64,000 bases of DNA from Aselliscus stoliczkanus (taxonomy: Eukaryota; Chordata; Mammalia; Chiroptera; Hipposideridae): positions 89,159,449 to 89,223,448 of the forward strand of contig CM066735.1 of NCBI GenBank assembly GCA_033961575.1, in the 5' to 3' direction. Below, piece after piece: positions 23,351-35,499 of this stretch (position 1 is its first letter; every line of letters begins with the position of its first letter). Below the pieces are notes generated by a model, which did no database searches, had not been told where the DNA came from, and saw only the letters and a program-made list of their open reading frames with translations. A program made the position numbers and the translations under genes.

Positions 23351-24364
23351 ATTGTTCTTCAGTAAAACAAGCACATATGATGCACAGGAATTCTTAGCAT
23401 ACAGGACTCTCAGAGTAAATCCTTCTTAACATACCACCCCTCCATATGAAAAAATGATTTTCCGTGATAATCATGAAATGAAAAAAATATACTTCATGTA
23501 TAACCTACAACATGTACTCACCAAATGAAATCATGTACTTTGAAGTATCCAAAAGTTAAACATAAACAAAAAAACACAAGTGGTCACAGAGAATGACAGA
23601 ATTAATGTAACACAAGGTCGATCCATGTTTACAATCATTCTGCTCCATTTCTTACTCTGAATCTGCACATTTAAATGCAAGAATACCTGGTGCCATGGAG
23701 GCTGGAGTCAGGAGCTGTACCTGAAGCAAGAGAAGGATCTCTGGGCTGTTCTGTCCTTCTTGTTGAGCAGATAACTGAGGCCACGAGGCCTTCTCTGAAT
23801 TCACTTCCATGTAGAATACAGCATTTATTCAATCATCATCATTGTCACTGTCATCGTCATCATCATCATCATCATCATTATCATCATCTCATTTGGAGCT
23901 TATGCATATTATTAAAATTTAACAGTAACCACAGCAACACATATTTTTGCTAACAAAGAGTATTATATCACTGATGTTGTTTAGAAATGCTAGTGTTAGG
24001 TGATAATAAGAAGCAGAACAGCTCTTAGTTGGTTTTATGATAGTTTTAAATTCTCTATGCACCTTCTTATAGCCTGCCCACATGGGATGCTGCTCCCGTT
24101 ACCCCACCCTAGCTATGCCACTGATGGGGTGAGCTGGGTGACCCCTCTCTCCTTATTTCCAGATCTAGCATGCCCCCTCTTCCAAATATGTTTCAGACTC
24201 TCCTTCACTGGCCTTTTACAAGTTGCATACAACAGCCCATATTCTGAATGTAAAGTGATCTGACATGGCTGCTGAGGCTCAATAGAAAAGCTTATCTGAG
24301 TCCCATAGAAATGGAAGCCACCCAGACTTCCTGTTTATTAGAAACAGGCTTATCTCACATTTGA
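23351..24364. other. Unique sequence around an ATC microsatellite
   Basis: Holds the trinucleotide run described separately. The short frames with poly-His (23,675-23,953) only translate that run. Confidence 0.45.
23832..23888. repeat. (ATC)n trinucleotide microsatellite
   Basis: ATC units with a few GTC interruptions. Confidence 0.95.
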
Positions 24365-24965
24365 AAGCAAATAACAGATATTTGCTGAATACCTATCATG
24401 TGTAACATGGCAAGTTAGGCAGTGAATGGGGTACACTAAGTTATGACACATGGTCTTGGGTCTTGGACCCAAGCTTATAAAAGAAAAAAAATAGAGCAAA
24501 TAAATTCAAAGGATAAAAGCTTATTTAAAAGGAGGGATTACATTAGTCAGAGGTGGTCAAGGAACACTGCATTAGTATTTGACCCAGTATGGAAAGGATG
24601 CAACAGCACTAATAAGTAAAGAGAAAGAGGAGGGAGAAAGTCTTAAGACGAGACTACATCAAGGGCTAGACAATGCAGAGTATGTTCAAAGTCAATCAGA
24701 AGTTTGAACAATGTCCTGCACGAGCACTGAGATGCACCAGGAGACATAATAGGAGAAGGAGAAGGGGGCCATGGTTGTCCTTGAATGTCAGGCTAGGAAA
24801 TTTGACTCATGGATGGCTGAGACTCACCAAATGATTCAAGCAAGGAAGTAACCAGCTCAAAGTGGTAGTTTAGGAAAACAAATCTGGTGATAATATGAAG
24901 TAATCACTGAGGTAGAGGGAGGAGGTCAAGAAGGAGCAAATTCGGGTACAGGCATAAAGTAACAG
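24365..24965 (-). repeat. L2 LINE fragment, reverse
   Basis: ATATTTGCTGAATACCTATC, AGAGGTGGTCAAGGAACACT and CAAGCAAGGAAGTAACCAGC follow the reversed L2 order with gaps. Confidence 0.6.
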
Positions 24966-25680
24966 AGACCTGAATTAAGGAAATTATCTTCAAATATAAT
25001 GGGAATGTATGACCTTAGGTGACGTATCACAAAATCAAAATTCAGAGTTTAAAGTTATTTTTAATTTAGGGACTATGAAGATAAGGGTCTGGGGAAAACA
25101 GTCACACCACTGGCTTCTAGGGAAGTTCTCTTCAATTTGTTGATGTCATATTCTGGAGTAAAGATGACATATTCTGAACTAAAGTTCCCAAAGAAACAGT
25201 ATAGAGGAGTCAGAGGGTCAAAGAATGCTCTTTGAACGTTAGAGCTCAAATGTTAGTTTCTCTACAAAAGCCAGTGGGAGCTTTTCATCTTCACAAACAA
25301 GCACACAGGCGAAAGAATCAATTGTGTGATGTTCCAAGAAAATTCTGCCTGGTGTTTGGTCCTCTCTGGGTCAGCCTGGGCTTGAGTCAGATGATACAAT
25401 GTGAAACCCTTGGACCCCTTTAGGAATTTAAGTCCCCCCTTCCTCTTCTAATTTTTTTCTTGAAACCATAAGTAGCTTAAAAAAGAAAAAAAAGAGGTGT
25501 GTTTAAATCCTCTGAATGAGCTATATTTCAGGGCTGCAATTAATTTGTAATTTCTCCTGTGGTAATTAATTCGCCTCACTTTAAATAAAAGCTCCCTACA
25601 AGAAAGCCTCAGTTCTCCAAAAGAGAAAAGTGTCCTGTTCTTATTTGTGAATTGCCTTAAGGGAGAAACATAAGTTTAAG
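24966..25680. other. Unique sequence with TAATTA cluster
   Basis: Between 25,535 and 25,575 the sequence has GCAATTAATTTGTAATTT and GGTAATTAATTCG, closely spaced homeodomain-type cores, in a stretch free of known repeats. No coding signal. Confidence 0.4.
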
Positions 25681-25689
25681 AGAGTGTAG

Positions 25690-25793
25690 GGCCGGCAGAG
25701 TGGCGCAGTGGTTAAGCGCTGGCCTGGGAAGCCAGCGGCCCTGGTTTGGGTCCCACATGTGAGGGCCAGTGACACTGCCACTGCCCTCAAAAA

Positions 25794-25832
<39 letters not shown>

Positions 25833-25866
25833 ATGAATGAATGAATGAATAAATAAATAAATAAAT
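25690..25866 (+). mobile_element. tRNA-derived SINE, short form
   Basis: Near-consensus copy: GGCCGGCAGAGTGGCGCAGT head, hairpin CGCTGGCCTGGGAAGCCAGC, GGGTCCCACATGTGAGGGCC, then a 75-base (AATA)n/(AATG)n tail. It is flanked by perfect AGAGTGTAG (25,681-25,689 and 25,867-25,875). The CACTGC unit is locally doubled. Confidence 0.92.
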
Positions 25867-25875
25867 AGAGTGTAG

Positions 25876-27344
25876 ATAGTCTACCTTTATTATAGCTAAT
25901 GTGCTGATTTTAAGACATAGTCCATATTACAAATTTGGTGTTGCATTTGTTCATTCTTTAAGTCACTGAAATTAAGAATTAAAATTAATATAATTGAAAT
26001 ATTTTTGCATCAAGCATCAAAATCCTTGTGCTATGTACTTTCATTGTTTTCGCTAGATATGAACATTTTTGTAAGGATTTCTCTTGGGAGTTTAACAAAC
26101 AGATTCCATGTCCTAGGAGGAATCTGGTCCTCTCCGGAGGGGAGAGAAGAAAACAGATGTGCAAGCTCCTTTTCTGACTCAGTTTACCAACAATCCTTAT
26201 ACTTCAAGAAAGAGGGAGACTATCCATTTTGAGAGCCACAGGTAAAGCAGTTTTTACCAAATTCAAGATTTGGTTTTATTTTCTTAAACTAGAAATTTCA
26301 ATTTCCACTGACATTTAAAAAAGCCCTTTTAATTTCCTGGAAAAACAGAGAAAGTGGGGAAGGGAGAAGGCAATGCACCCTTGCATATAGTCTACAGGGT
26401 GGCAGCGAAGGAGGGGTTTCAGCCTCTGAGATCAACACACTTCGCTGCCTGATCTAGACTCTGTCAGGAAGATTTTCCCCACTTGTAAAAAAAAACAACA
26501 CAATCTTTCTAAACATCATGAATAATGGATTGAGATTTCTAAATACCCCCCATCCCCTCACCTCCAATTCCTTTCCCTCCACAATTAAAATCAAGCTCTT
26601 TCAAAGCCAACATACTACAACTTGATTGAAGCCTGGAAAGGTTATAAATAGTAAAGGTAGAAATTTTCCACAAAGGTAGGTAGATGAAAAAAATAATAAC
26701 AATCCTAGTATCCATGGGCAAGATGCATCTGTCAGCTCACTATCAGCACTGTCCTCCTCCAAACCAACTCTGCTGTCGTGAAAGAACACATAAGCAACAA
26801 AAACAGGCAACGGACGTGGTACCACTGTGCCTGCTTCCAACGTGAACTCTCTGTATTTATTTCCTGTCTCCCCCGAACCAGGCATATGATGCCGTTTTCT
26901 TTAAGCCCAACTTGGCAAAGGGAAGCCGTGTGTAGCATCAGTTGTTAATAGTCTCCCTCTGATGCTGGACATTGTTTAAATGCTGCCTACACTGTGTACT
27001 TATATCTGTAAACTGTTTGCTGAGTTTCCAATTTCCAAGCTGGAGGATTTTTCATCTTGCTTCAATTTCCTCCAAGTTTCATTTGAAATGCCTGCCAATG
27101 AGATGCATCGGGAGTTAAGTCAGGTGTCAGAAATGCCAGAGCTTCATGGAAAATGCTACAAAAGTGCGAAGAGGATACTTCAAGCTGAGGCAATGGGAAA
27201 GGGTGCTTCATGGATGAGGTGCAGAAGCCTTATTCAGTGTTACTTGCATACTGTTTGATAATTTAAAAAGCATCCTCAGAAACCTGTATCATCTGACCTT
27301 TAGAACAGTCATGCAAGGCTCTCCCACCTCTCAGGGAGGTGGCA
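25876..27344. other. Unique sequence, no gene seen
   Basis: Repeat-free in my reading. The stretch at about 26,950-27,250 is compositionally even, and a 92-codon frame there lacks splice borders, so conserved non-coding DNA is as likely as anything. Confidence 0.4.
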
Positions 27345-27795
27345 CTAACTCCCAGGCAACAAATATTTATTGAGCAACTAGTATGCACTAGGTGCTGGTA
27401 TAGCAGCAATAGTCAAAGCTTCTGCTTCCAAGAAGCTGAGGGTTGAGAGGCAAGACAGATAATCAAAACAAACAAATGAATCATCAAGATAACATAAGAT
27501 AGAGCAAGGAGCCCTGAGTAAAATCCATCAGGGTGTTGTGTTAGAGAGTGATCTAGGATGGGAAGGCTCCTCTTAGTGGTGACATTTGAGCTGAGAACTG
27601 AAAGCAACTAGCAAGCCATGGGATGATCTGAGGGAGGGGCAAATCAAGCAGAAGGAAGTGTGCATTCAGCAACTTTGAAGCAGGAATATGCTAGCTATGC
27701 TCTACAAACAGAAAGAAGGCCAGTATGACTGACCGGAGCTGAGGAAGGGAACCGATGGTAAGGGACTCCCTACTTGAGTGTGTGTGACCATGTAT
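27345..27795 (-). repeat. L2 LINE 3' end, reverse
   Basis: CAACAAATATTTATTGAGCA, GGTGACATTTGAGCTGAGAA and AAGAAGGCCAGTATGACTGA are in the reversed L2 order over about 450 bases. Confidence 0.85.
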
Positions 27796-27804
27796 AAAGA
27801 AAGA

Positions 27805-27965
27805 AGACAGGGGAGAAGGAGGAAATGAGGCTCCTATTTGTTGAATGTTTACAATGGGCCAGGCCTTGAGCCAAGTTCACAGTTATAGGTGGTGGAGCTG
27901 GGACTCAAAACAGGTTCTCTGACTCTAAATCCTTTCGTTTTACACTATACCATACTGCCTGGGCC
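27805..27965 (-). repeat. MIR SINE, reverse
   Basis: GGTGGTGGAGCTGGGACTCA and CTAAATCCTTTCGTTTTACA resemble the reversed tRNA-like part of MIR. Confidence 0.6.
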
Positions 27966-28899
27966 ACACCCCGCCATCTGGAAGGCCAGTTTGGTTCAGT
28001 CAGGCGGAAACAGGGGAACTAAAAGGAACACTGATATTCTGAATCCTACGTTGGATCCCTTTTACCTGCCAGCCGATCTTGTGAGTGATTTTATATGAGG
28101 GCATAATGTTGGCCTGATTTTAAAAATTGGAACTTCTCTAATGCTGAGAAATATTGTTTCTATTTTTTATCCTGGTGGCCTCTGGGCTGGAGAGTGGCTG
28201 ATGGATTCTACACTCTGGGGTAAATTCAAGCACTGTAGATAGAATATCATTATTAGATGTGACTGAAAAGGTGACTGAAAAAGAAAAAATAATAAAATAA
28301 AACATCCCTAATACCTCCAGGAAATGAATCCAAATAGATCTTGATCTGTGTTACAAGGAGAATGCACTATAAGTTCTTTTCCCCACCCTCCTTTAAGCAA
28401 GTTTGAATACTCTTTCTATCGCTGCTTTTGAGTGAACTCAAATTGCTTTAGAAACCTGTCATATTAAATTAGCAAAAGTAGATAGTAATTCAGAGGGGTG
28501 CCAAAGGGGCATTATTGAAAATTGCTGGTTGGAAGTCTTCCTTGCAGCATTATTCAGGGACAATAATTCACTTTCATCACCATGTGTCAGTATGAGTGAA
28601 TGATGATCTTTCTGTGGCTTTTGGATTATACTTTCTTAAAAGCCCATTATAAGGATGAAAAGTACACAGAGCACACCTGCATTCATTAACAAGAAACAGG
28701 AGAACAAGGGCACACCCAATCATTGGCCCCACGCTGTGGTCACTTGCCATGGAATACACCAGAAACACGACCCTGGGGCAGCCCAGTAGACTAGTCAGAC
28801 TTCAAAGATCCTTGACCTTGACATCTGGAGCAAACTCAAAGGCTGAGAGAATTAGGAATAAATAGCAGAGACATTTAAAATTAAATACTCATCTTTGTG
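27966..28899. other. Unique sequence, no gene seen
   Basis: No repeat or coding signal recognised. Confidence 0.4.
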
Positions 28900-29185
28900 A
28901 TCTTAATGATCGATCATCTCTTCAAGAAAGCTCTCCAAACCATCTTATCTCACCCTGCCTCTTTATTCCTTGTCATGTTACTCATGCATTTTTTTTTCTT
29001 CTTTACAACACTCAGCAATGTTTTATATCACCCACTTCGCCTCATGGCTTGCTTGGGTACTTCCATCTCTCTCACTTCAGAACGTAATCTCTATGGGAAG
29101 TAGGATCTTAACCATCCTCCTCTGCTCGTAGGAACAATTCCTGGACCATAGTAGGCACTCAATAAATATTTATTGAAGGACTTTG
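28900..29185 (+). repeat. L2 LINE 3' end, forward
   Basis: AAGAAAGCTCTCCAAACCAT through CATAGTAGGCACTCAATAAA and TATTTATTGAAGGA is the L2 terminus. Confidence 0.8.
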
Positions 29186-29440
29186 GGATGCCCAAATATC
29201 TTATTATACCAGAGTAGAAGCTATTCTGTCTATAACAGTTTTGTTTTATCAAGTATAACAGCGAAGCCTGTGAAAGCTAGAATCCAGGCAGTCATCATGA
29301 ACAGTCTGCGCCTGGCTCTGTTGACCAGAGACCAGCTTTATGTCCAACAGTTACTTGACAGTGGGAATATTAGGGGTGGAAGAGCTGCAGAGCAAAGGTG
29401 GGTCTTCTCTGTCCCAATATAAGCGTGCTCCTTATAGGCT
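29186..29440. other. Unique sequence, no gene seen
   Basis: No recognisable feature. Confidence 0.35.
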
Positions 29441-29454
29441 CAAGAAAAATGTTA

Positions 29455-29566
29455 TATAAACCATCAACAAAACAAGAAGACAACCTACTGAATGGGAGAA
29501 GCTTTCACAAATGATACATCCAATAAGGGGTTAATATCCAAAATATATAAAAAAACACATACAACT

Positions 29567-29615
<49 letters not shown>

Positions 29616-30335
29616 TTAATAATGGGCAGAGGACCTGAATAAACATTTCTTAAAAGAAGACATACAGATGGCCAACAGGCATATGAAAAGATGCTCAATG
29701 TCACTAATCATCAGGGAAATGCAAATCAAAACCACAATGAGATACCACCTCACACCTATATCAAAAAAAATAAAATAAAATGAACAAATAACAGCTACTG
29801 GCATGGATGTGGAGAAAAGAGAACGCTCGTAAATTGTTGATGGGACTGTATGGTGCAGCCGCTATGAAAAAAAGTATGCGGATTACTCAGAAAATGAAAA
29901 ACAGAGCTGCCATATACCCCAGCAATTCCACTTCTGGGTATTTATCCAAAGAAAACAAAAATACAATTTGAAAAGATATATGTACCCCTATGCTCATTGA
30001 AGAATTACTAGTAATAGTCAAAATATGGATGTAACCTAGGTGTCTATCAATAGATGAATGGATGAAGAATGAAATCTTGCCATTTCCAACACTACCTAGA
30101 AGGGTATTATGCTAAGTGAAATAAGTCACACAGAGAAAGACAAATTCTCACTTATATGTGGAATCTAAAAAAAAAAAAAAAGAATAAACAAAACAAAACA
30201 GACCCACAGATACAGAGAACAAGCTGATGGTTGTCAACGGGGAAGGAGTAAAAGGATGGGTGAAATAAAAACAACAAAAACTTATAAATGGGGTCAGTGA
30301 GGGACAAAAGATAATAAAGAATAAAGGAAAAAAAA
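29455..30335 (+). mobile_element. 5'-truncated L1, forward
   Basis: Shows late ORF2 sequence (CCAACAGGCATATGAAAAGA, AATGAGATACCACCTCACAC, CAGCAATTCCACTTCTGGGT) and then the 3' UTR with two A-rich blocks. Many frame breaks make it inactive. The flanks CAAGAAAAATGTTAT (29,441) and CAAAGAAAAATGCTAT (30,340) look like a diverged target-site duplication. An (AC)n run at 29,569-29,613 has expanded inside it. Confidence 0.9.
29569..29613. repeat. (AC)n microsatellite inside L1
   Basis: About 22 uninterrupted AC units. Confidence 0.97.
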
Positions 30336-30439
30336 AAGTCAAAGAAAAATGCTATCCAGTTCCTCAACACCTACTTCTTGATTTACACCATGAAATTCTT
30401 AGATTATTTCTGTGACCAATCTATCTCAGAAAGCCTAAT

Positions 30440-31190
30440 ATTTTCTTGTAACTTTTTATTTTGGAAAGTTTGAAGTCTAAGTCTGCAAAAAGGGTATAAG
30501 AATTACACAATGAATACTCTGGATTGACCAACTGTTAATAACTCTATCGTATTTCCTTTCCCTCTCATGTAATACGGGTCTATGGAGTATGTTTATGTCT
30601 GTGGACAAGTATGTCTTCGTGTCTTTGTATATGTCCGTGCATATTTGTATTATGTGTATGTATAATCTGTATGTTTACATAGGCATGACGTGTACATGTT
30701 TGAGTATATGTATATGCATGTATACTTTGGCTTAAACTATTTGAGAGTTAGTTGCAGACATTGATGTCCTCCTTCATCCATAAATACTTCATCATCCATA
30801 AATACTTCAGCATGAATCTACTAAGACCAATATTAGTTCCTCTTATACTAAATTTATCATGCTTGAGAAATTTAAAATTTAGAACTATATTATTTTCTAA
30901 TAAGCAGTTGGTTTTCAAATTTCCTTAAGCATACTCAAATGTCCTTTACAACTTAATTTTGATCCAGTGACCAAAGTTTACACATTATATTTAATTTTCA
31001 TATCTATTTAATTTCCTTTAATCTAGACTGGTTCCCCAGACATTGTTTTTTGTTTGTTTGTTTTGGGGGGAGAGGGGTGCTGATTGTTTGTTTGTTTTGG
31101 TCCTTTATGACAATTGAAATTTTTGTAGAGTCCATGGCCAGTTTTTATACAGAATTTCCCTTCATTTTAATTCGTAAACATACCCTAGTT
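30440..31190 (-). mobile_element. Old L1M 3' UTR, antisense
   Basis: TTTTATTTTGGAAAGTTTGA, GAGAGTTAGTTGCAGACATT, CATAAATACTTCAGCATGAA and CTAGACTGGTTCCCCAGACA follow the reversed order of a well-known L1M 3' UTR. The unit CATCCATAAATACTTCA is doubled at about 30,776-30,812. A TGTATATG-rich stretch sits at 30,590-30,725. Confidence 0.7.
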
Positions 31191-31964
31191 ATATCCAGTT
31201 AAAAGTCTAACATCTAAGTACCTAACATGACCAATATAAAGTGGACATGAAATAACTCAGATTTCCAAAAGGAATTTTTAGGCTGAAATGCCAAACCAAT
31301 GAAGAATAAAACATTCCTGACATATATATCAGGTATCACCTGATAAGACCTTTTCTGAATTTGTTAAAGTCCTCAGAATACAATTAAGCTAGCAATTCCA
31401 ACATATTAGCCATTCACATACTCCCTTTAAGGGTTTTGCTACATTCGAGTTCTACCTCCTGCATTAGCACTTATGCAATCTTTTACTTTAATTCAATTGA
31501 ATTCTTTAAACTATTTCGTATTCTAAGAAATAATGATATAAATGGCTTTACTATGCTTGCTATATTTTTCTAAACCTACCAAAGTACCATAAATATATAT
31601 ATATATATATATAAATTGTATACATCTAAAACTACCTTCCATACCACAGTGGAGTAGTTGGGGAAATATTGAGTGGAGTGTGGTCAAATTGGTGTGTGTG
31701 TGCACACCCACGCATGTAGACAGAGTTCTTCTCAAGAACTAAGGAAACAAGAAGGTGCCACGTTTGCAAGGCTGGGGACAACATCCAAACAAATGACAAG
31801 ACCTGCAACTCCTGAGAGACAGAACTTCGATCTACAGTTACCTGATGTCAGATGGATTCCTTCTCCATTCATTTCCCAGTCTCTCAACAGGCAAGACTGA
31901 AAACAGGAAAATACTTCTCAGGCAAACGCTGACACTGACGGAATCACTGTGTCCTCCAGAAGAT
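31191..31964. other. Unique sequence with a short (AT)n
   Basis: (AT)n at about 31,592-31,613. The rest has no recognised repeat or gene. Confidence 0.4.
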
Positions 31965-32165
31965 CACGCTCTGTGGCCTGTAAAATATGCACATTGTATC
32001 ACAGGATTCCTGATAGCTCACATGTACATTTCCCAGAAGGAGACTGAGGCCCAGAAACTCTTGGTGAATTGTCCAAGATCGTACTACCAGTTGGAGGCAA
32101 ACCAGAAACTTCATTCACTTCAGATGCCTGGGCCAGTTCATTCCACTTTGCACACTGAGGCCTAA
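31965..32165 (-). repeat. MIR SINE, reverse
   Basis: AAGGAGACTGAGGCCCAGAA and GAATTGTCCAAGATCGTACT match the reversed MIR core. Confidence 0.65.
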
Positions 32166-33434
32166 GCATATATGGCTATTTATATATAAAACCACCTATC
32201 CGTATAGACCATATACATATATGGAACCATATTTATACACACACACAAAACCACATACATATACACGTACACACACATACATGTATATATGCAAAAGCAC
32301 ATTCTGGCTTCCTGAATCCTACCTAAATTCTCTTTCAAGCACACATGTCCAGCCCCAAAGAGGAAGGCATTCTCCAAACCTCGTCCTTGTTATCTTTGCT
32401 ACTCACCTAGCAGCCATCTCTCCCTGTGTCCTTGTATATATATGAACCAGGCAGCCTGGGACAGCCCACACTCCAATATTTTTAGTAATCCCGCCCATCC
32501 TAAATCCAATGTGTAATCGTACTATAAAAAGTCAGCTGTAGACCTCCAGATAATTATCCAGGTGTGGACCTTCCACCTTCTTTTCATTTCAGATTAAACC
32601 CTTATGGAGCAGAAGACCTGACAGGCTCAGGGTGGGTTGAGAAATACCCCATGCCTTTACTGGCAGCTGGTAGGTATACAGCTATCCATTGGCCCGGGAC
32701 ATTCTCTCTTTCATCCTCACACCCCATTGGTTACTAAGTTCTGTGGCACCTGTCTCCTGAGCATCTTTCTCCTCCATCCTCGCTTCTCCTTCCCTGCTGG
32801 TACGCCTTGGTGAGAGCCCTCATTTTCCTCCCTAACACTGTTACAAGGTTTCCTTCCTGTATTCTGTGGGCTGCCTGGCCACCATGCCACCCTCTACACC
32901 AATGGCTCCTGGAGGTCCCTGAGGCCCTTACAGGGGATCCATGGGGACAAGGCCATTTCTCTCACATTGTAGTCTTGATTTGACTCTACACATCATATAG
33001 ACTATTTTCATAATACTAGAACATAATACTAAAGACATAATTTGCCTTTTCTACCCATATTCTATCACAAGCGTACAGCAGTTTCCCAAAGGCTTCCTGA
33101 TACAAGATATCACAGCAGTGTGAATTCAGAAGCAGATGTGAGAATCAGACAGTCTTCTACTTAGCCAGACATAAAAGAGATGTACAGAAATCTAAAGCTC
33201 TTCTCACTGAATTTTTGTTTTGGAAAACAAATTATTTTTCATAAATATATGCGCTTATGCTAACATGTAATGGGTTTACTAAGTTAATAAACATGTTTTA
33301 AAATTTCTCAGTTGTAAATTCTTATATGGCAAATATAAAAATTTATAAAAACTCTTTGGAATTCTCAGTAACTGTTGAACATTAAAAGGTTTTTGACACC
33401 AGAACGTTTGAGAACCACTGCTGGGGTTATTTTC
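32166..33434. other. Mostly unique, ATAC-rich start
   Basis: CATATACACGTACACACACA-type low complexity at 32,165-32,300. Pyrimidine-rich 32,700-32,880 may be a diverged L2 piece. GAACGTTTGAGAACCACTG near 33,405 resembles one end of MER5A. No gene. Confidence 0.45.
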
Positions 33435-33710
33435 TTAAAGAAAGCTCATGTTATCATGTTACTCCTCCATTTATAATCCATTGCTATCCAGAGGATAAAG
33501 TTTCTAATATTAAGCAGAAAACTTAAGGGGATGTGTTGCTTTATCTCCTCAAAAGGGCTGACACTCTGACTTACTACCTCACACCCCCGCCCCAAGATGC
33601 CTTATGCCCCATCCTGCCACCCCACCCCCAGCACAGGTTTCCTACAGCAATTTTAAGGGTGTTGTATTGTATTGACTTAGCTCCATCGGAGCATGTGTTT
33701 CAGAATTCCT
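33435..33710 (+). repeat. L2 LINE fragment (tentative)
   Basis: CATTGCTATCCAGAGGATAA and CAGAATTCCTTCCCTGGGGG fit L2 3' sequence loosely. The C-rich stretch between is diverged. Confidence 0.5.
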
Positions 33711-34404
33711 TCCCTGGGGGATCAAGTTAAGGTTGTCCACAGTATAAATCTGTGTGAAATCTGGAAGCAGAGAGGAACTGTCGACAAGAGATGCACGTGA
33801 AAAGCTCAACCTCAGCTCTCACACCTTGTCATAGATCGTCTATCTTAACCTCCCTGGGGACGGCAGACATAGGCCCTCAGCTCACCCAGCTCCCACAGGG
33901 CTCCCAATCAGTTTCTGAGTCGGTGTGAGCAGCTCCTGGACAAAGGGCACCCGGTCCTTCTACAGGCACAGGTTTCAGTTCATCCTCCCAGGTTCTGCTC
34001 ATCCTTGCCTCCCCACACTTCCATCCTGATTTTTCCTCTCTGAGCCCTGCTGACCTAAAGCAATGCCAGGCCCACCACCAGCAGCAGCAGGGGCAAAGCC
34101 TTCTGTTGACCTCCACATTAGCTCCCTTCATGGTCCTGGCTCCTTGATTTCTCTCTGCTGCTCCTCCTGGGCCCTGCCGGACCTCTGCATCCCAAGCAGT
34201 TCCCACAAATCTGTAAGGTCTGATCCCGATAGTAAATCGATTATTCCGTGTCATTCACAATGGCTCTGCTTCCCTGTTCTCACCCTAATTCATACTGAGT
34301 CTCCAGGTGTCCATCCCCTCCTGTTGAATGGAATATCAATTTTTTCTTCCCTCAATCAGCCCAGGGTCTCTGAAGCCCTTTAAAAGCCATTCTCACCAAC
34401 TCAT
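33711..34404. other. Unique, moderately GC-rich, no gene seen
   Basis: The 125-codon minus frame (33,877-34,254) and the 106-codon plus frame (34,063-34,383) overlap each other and resemble nothing I know, so both are probably chance. Confidence 0.4.
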
Positions 34405-34600
34405 GACCAGGTGGATCTGACACTTGTCTTCACGTCCTCACTGCAGCCAGCACTGTAATGCTTTATAAACTCAGTTTTCTACAGATCTGTGTCCCCCTCC
34501 TATGTCTGCTAGCTCTATGAGGTGGGAGACAGTATCTCATGATCTATATCTTTGTATCCCCAGTCTCTGGAACAAATGGGTGTTTGTTAAATGACCTGAA
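34405..34600 (+). repeat. L2 LINE 3' fragment
   Basis: CTGCTAGCTCTATGAGGTGG, TCTTTGTATCCCCAGTCTCT and TGTTTGTTAAATG are the L2 terminal sequence. Confidence 0.7.
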
Positions 34601-34744
34601 CACAGGAGAGGCAGAATGAATACAACACTGCGCATTTCTAAATGGCAGACATGGGGAAAGAGGATGAATGCGAAAGCTTGGGATTGAAAACTTCCTTTTT
34701 TTTCTAAGCTGGAGGGTCTGCATAAAGTTGAAAGCCTTTCAAAT

Positions 34745-35110
34745 CTACTAGGCATGAGAATTACTAGGGAACTTGTTAAAAATGCAGATACTTAGTGCCA
34801 CAGAGATCTTGTGCCTATATGGATATCTCCGATATTATGATTTAGCTGGTCAGGAGCAGGGCCTCGAACAAGACACAGCATTCTGATGAAGGGGTCCTCC
34901 AAACACACCTTAGGAGCCACTAGCAGAAACAATAGAGTGGGAGGAGGGGTGCTTAGCGCAGTAATTCTTAAACTAGGCTGTTCCAAATTACTTGGTGGGG
35001 GAGGCTATGGAGAGAGCAAAGAAGACTTGACGAAAATGCAGTTTCCTGGGCCCCAAATCTTCAGAACTAGCCGCAGAGGTGCTTTGAGTGTGGTGGGCAT
35101 CCAGAGGGGC
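34745..35110. mobile_element. Two MER5-like hAT pieces
   Basis: First piece: CATGAGAATTACTAGGGAAC, then TTGTTAAAAATGCAGATACT. Second piece from about 34,960: GTAATTCTTAAACTAGGCTG and TTTCCTGGGCCCCAAATCTT. They may be separate insertions. Confidence 0.65.
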
Positions 35111-35499
35111 TTAAGTCAGGAGACCTCTCTGATTCAACTGCTAGGTCATAAGGACCTGGGGCAGGAACACGAACTTCCTGTCTTCATCTCATCATCTAAA
35201 CGCATCCCTGAACCTCCCATCTGTGAAGCAGAGACCGTATGGTGCCTCTGGATGTAACTGATGAATAAATACACAGAAGAGAAGGCCCTTTGGGGCGGGG
35301 GTCAGATCAAAGGACGTTAAGGAGAACGTAGGGTACTTTTGGAAAAATATTGGATTAATAGACTAAAAAAAAACGATCCGTAGAAAGGACAAAACAACTG
35401 GAAAGATAAGCATCTCTCTTTAATTTTTCCAGAGAGTTTCACTGTCCACACTGCGCCTATGAATCCCTTTCCAGTTGTTTCCCCATGTAATCCAGACCT
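35111..35499. other. Unique sequence, no gene seen
   Basis: No recognisable feature. Confidence 0.35.

Noticed and set aside
23675..23953. Poly-histidine frame
   Set aside because: It is a translation of the ATC microsatellite. The frame has no splice or start support.
33877..34383. Overlapping 125-codon minus and 106-codon plus frames
   Set aside because: They are mutually overlapping on opposite strands in moderately GC-rich DNA, without domain patterns.
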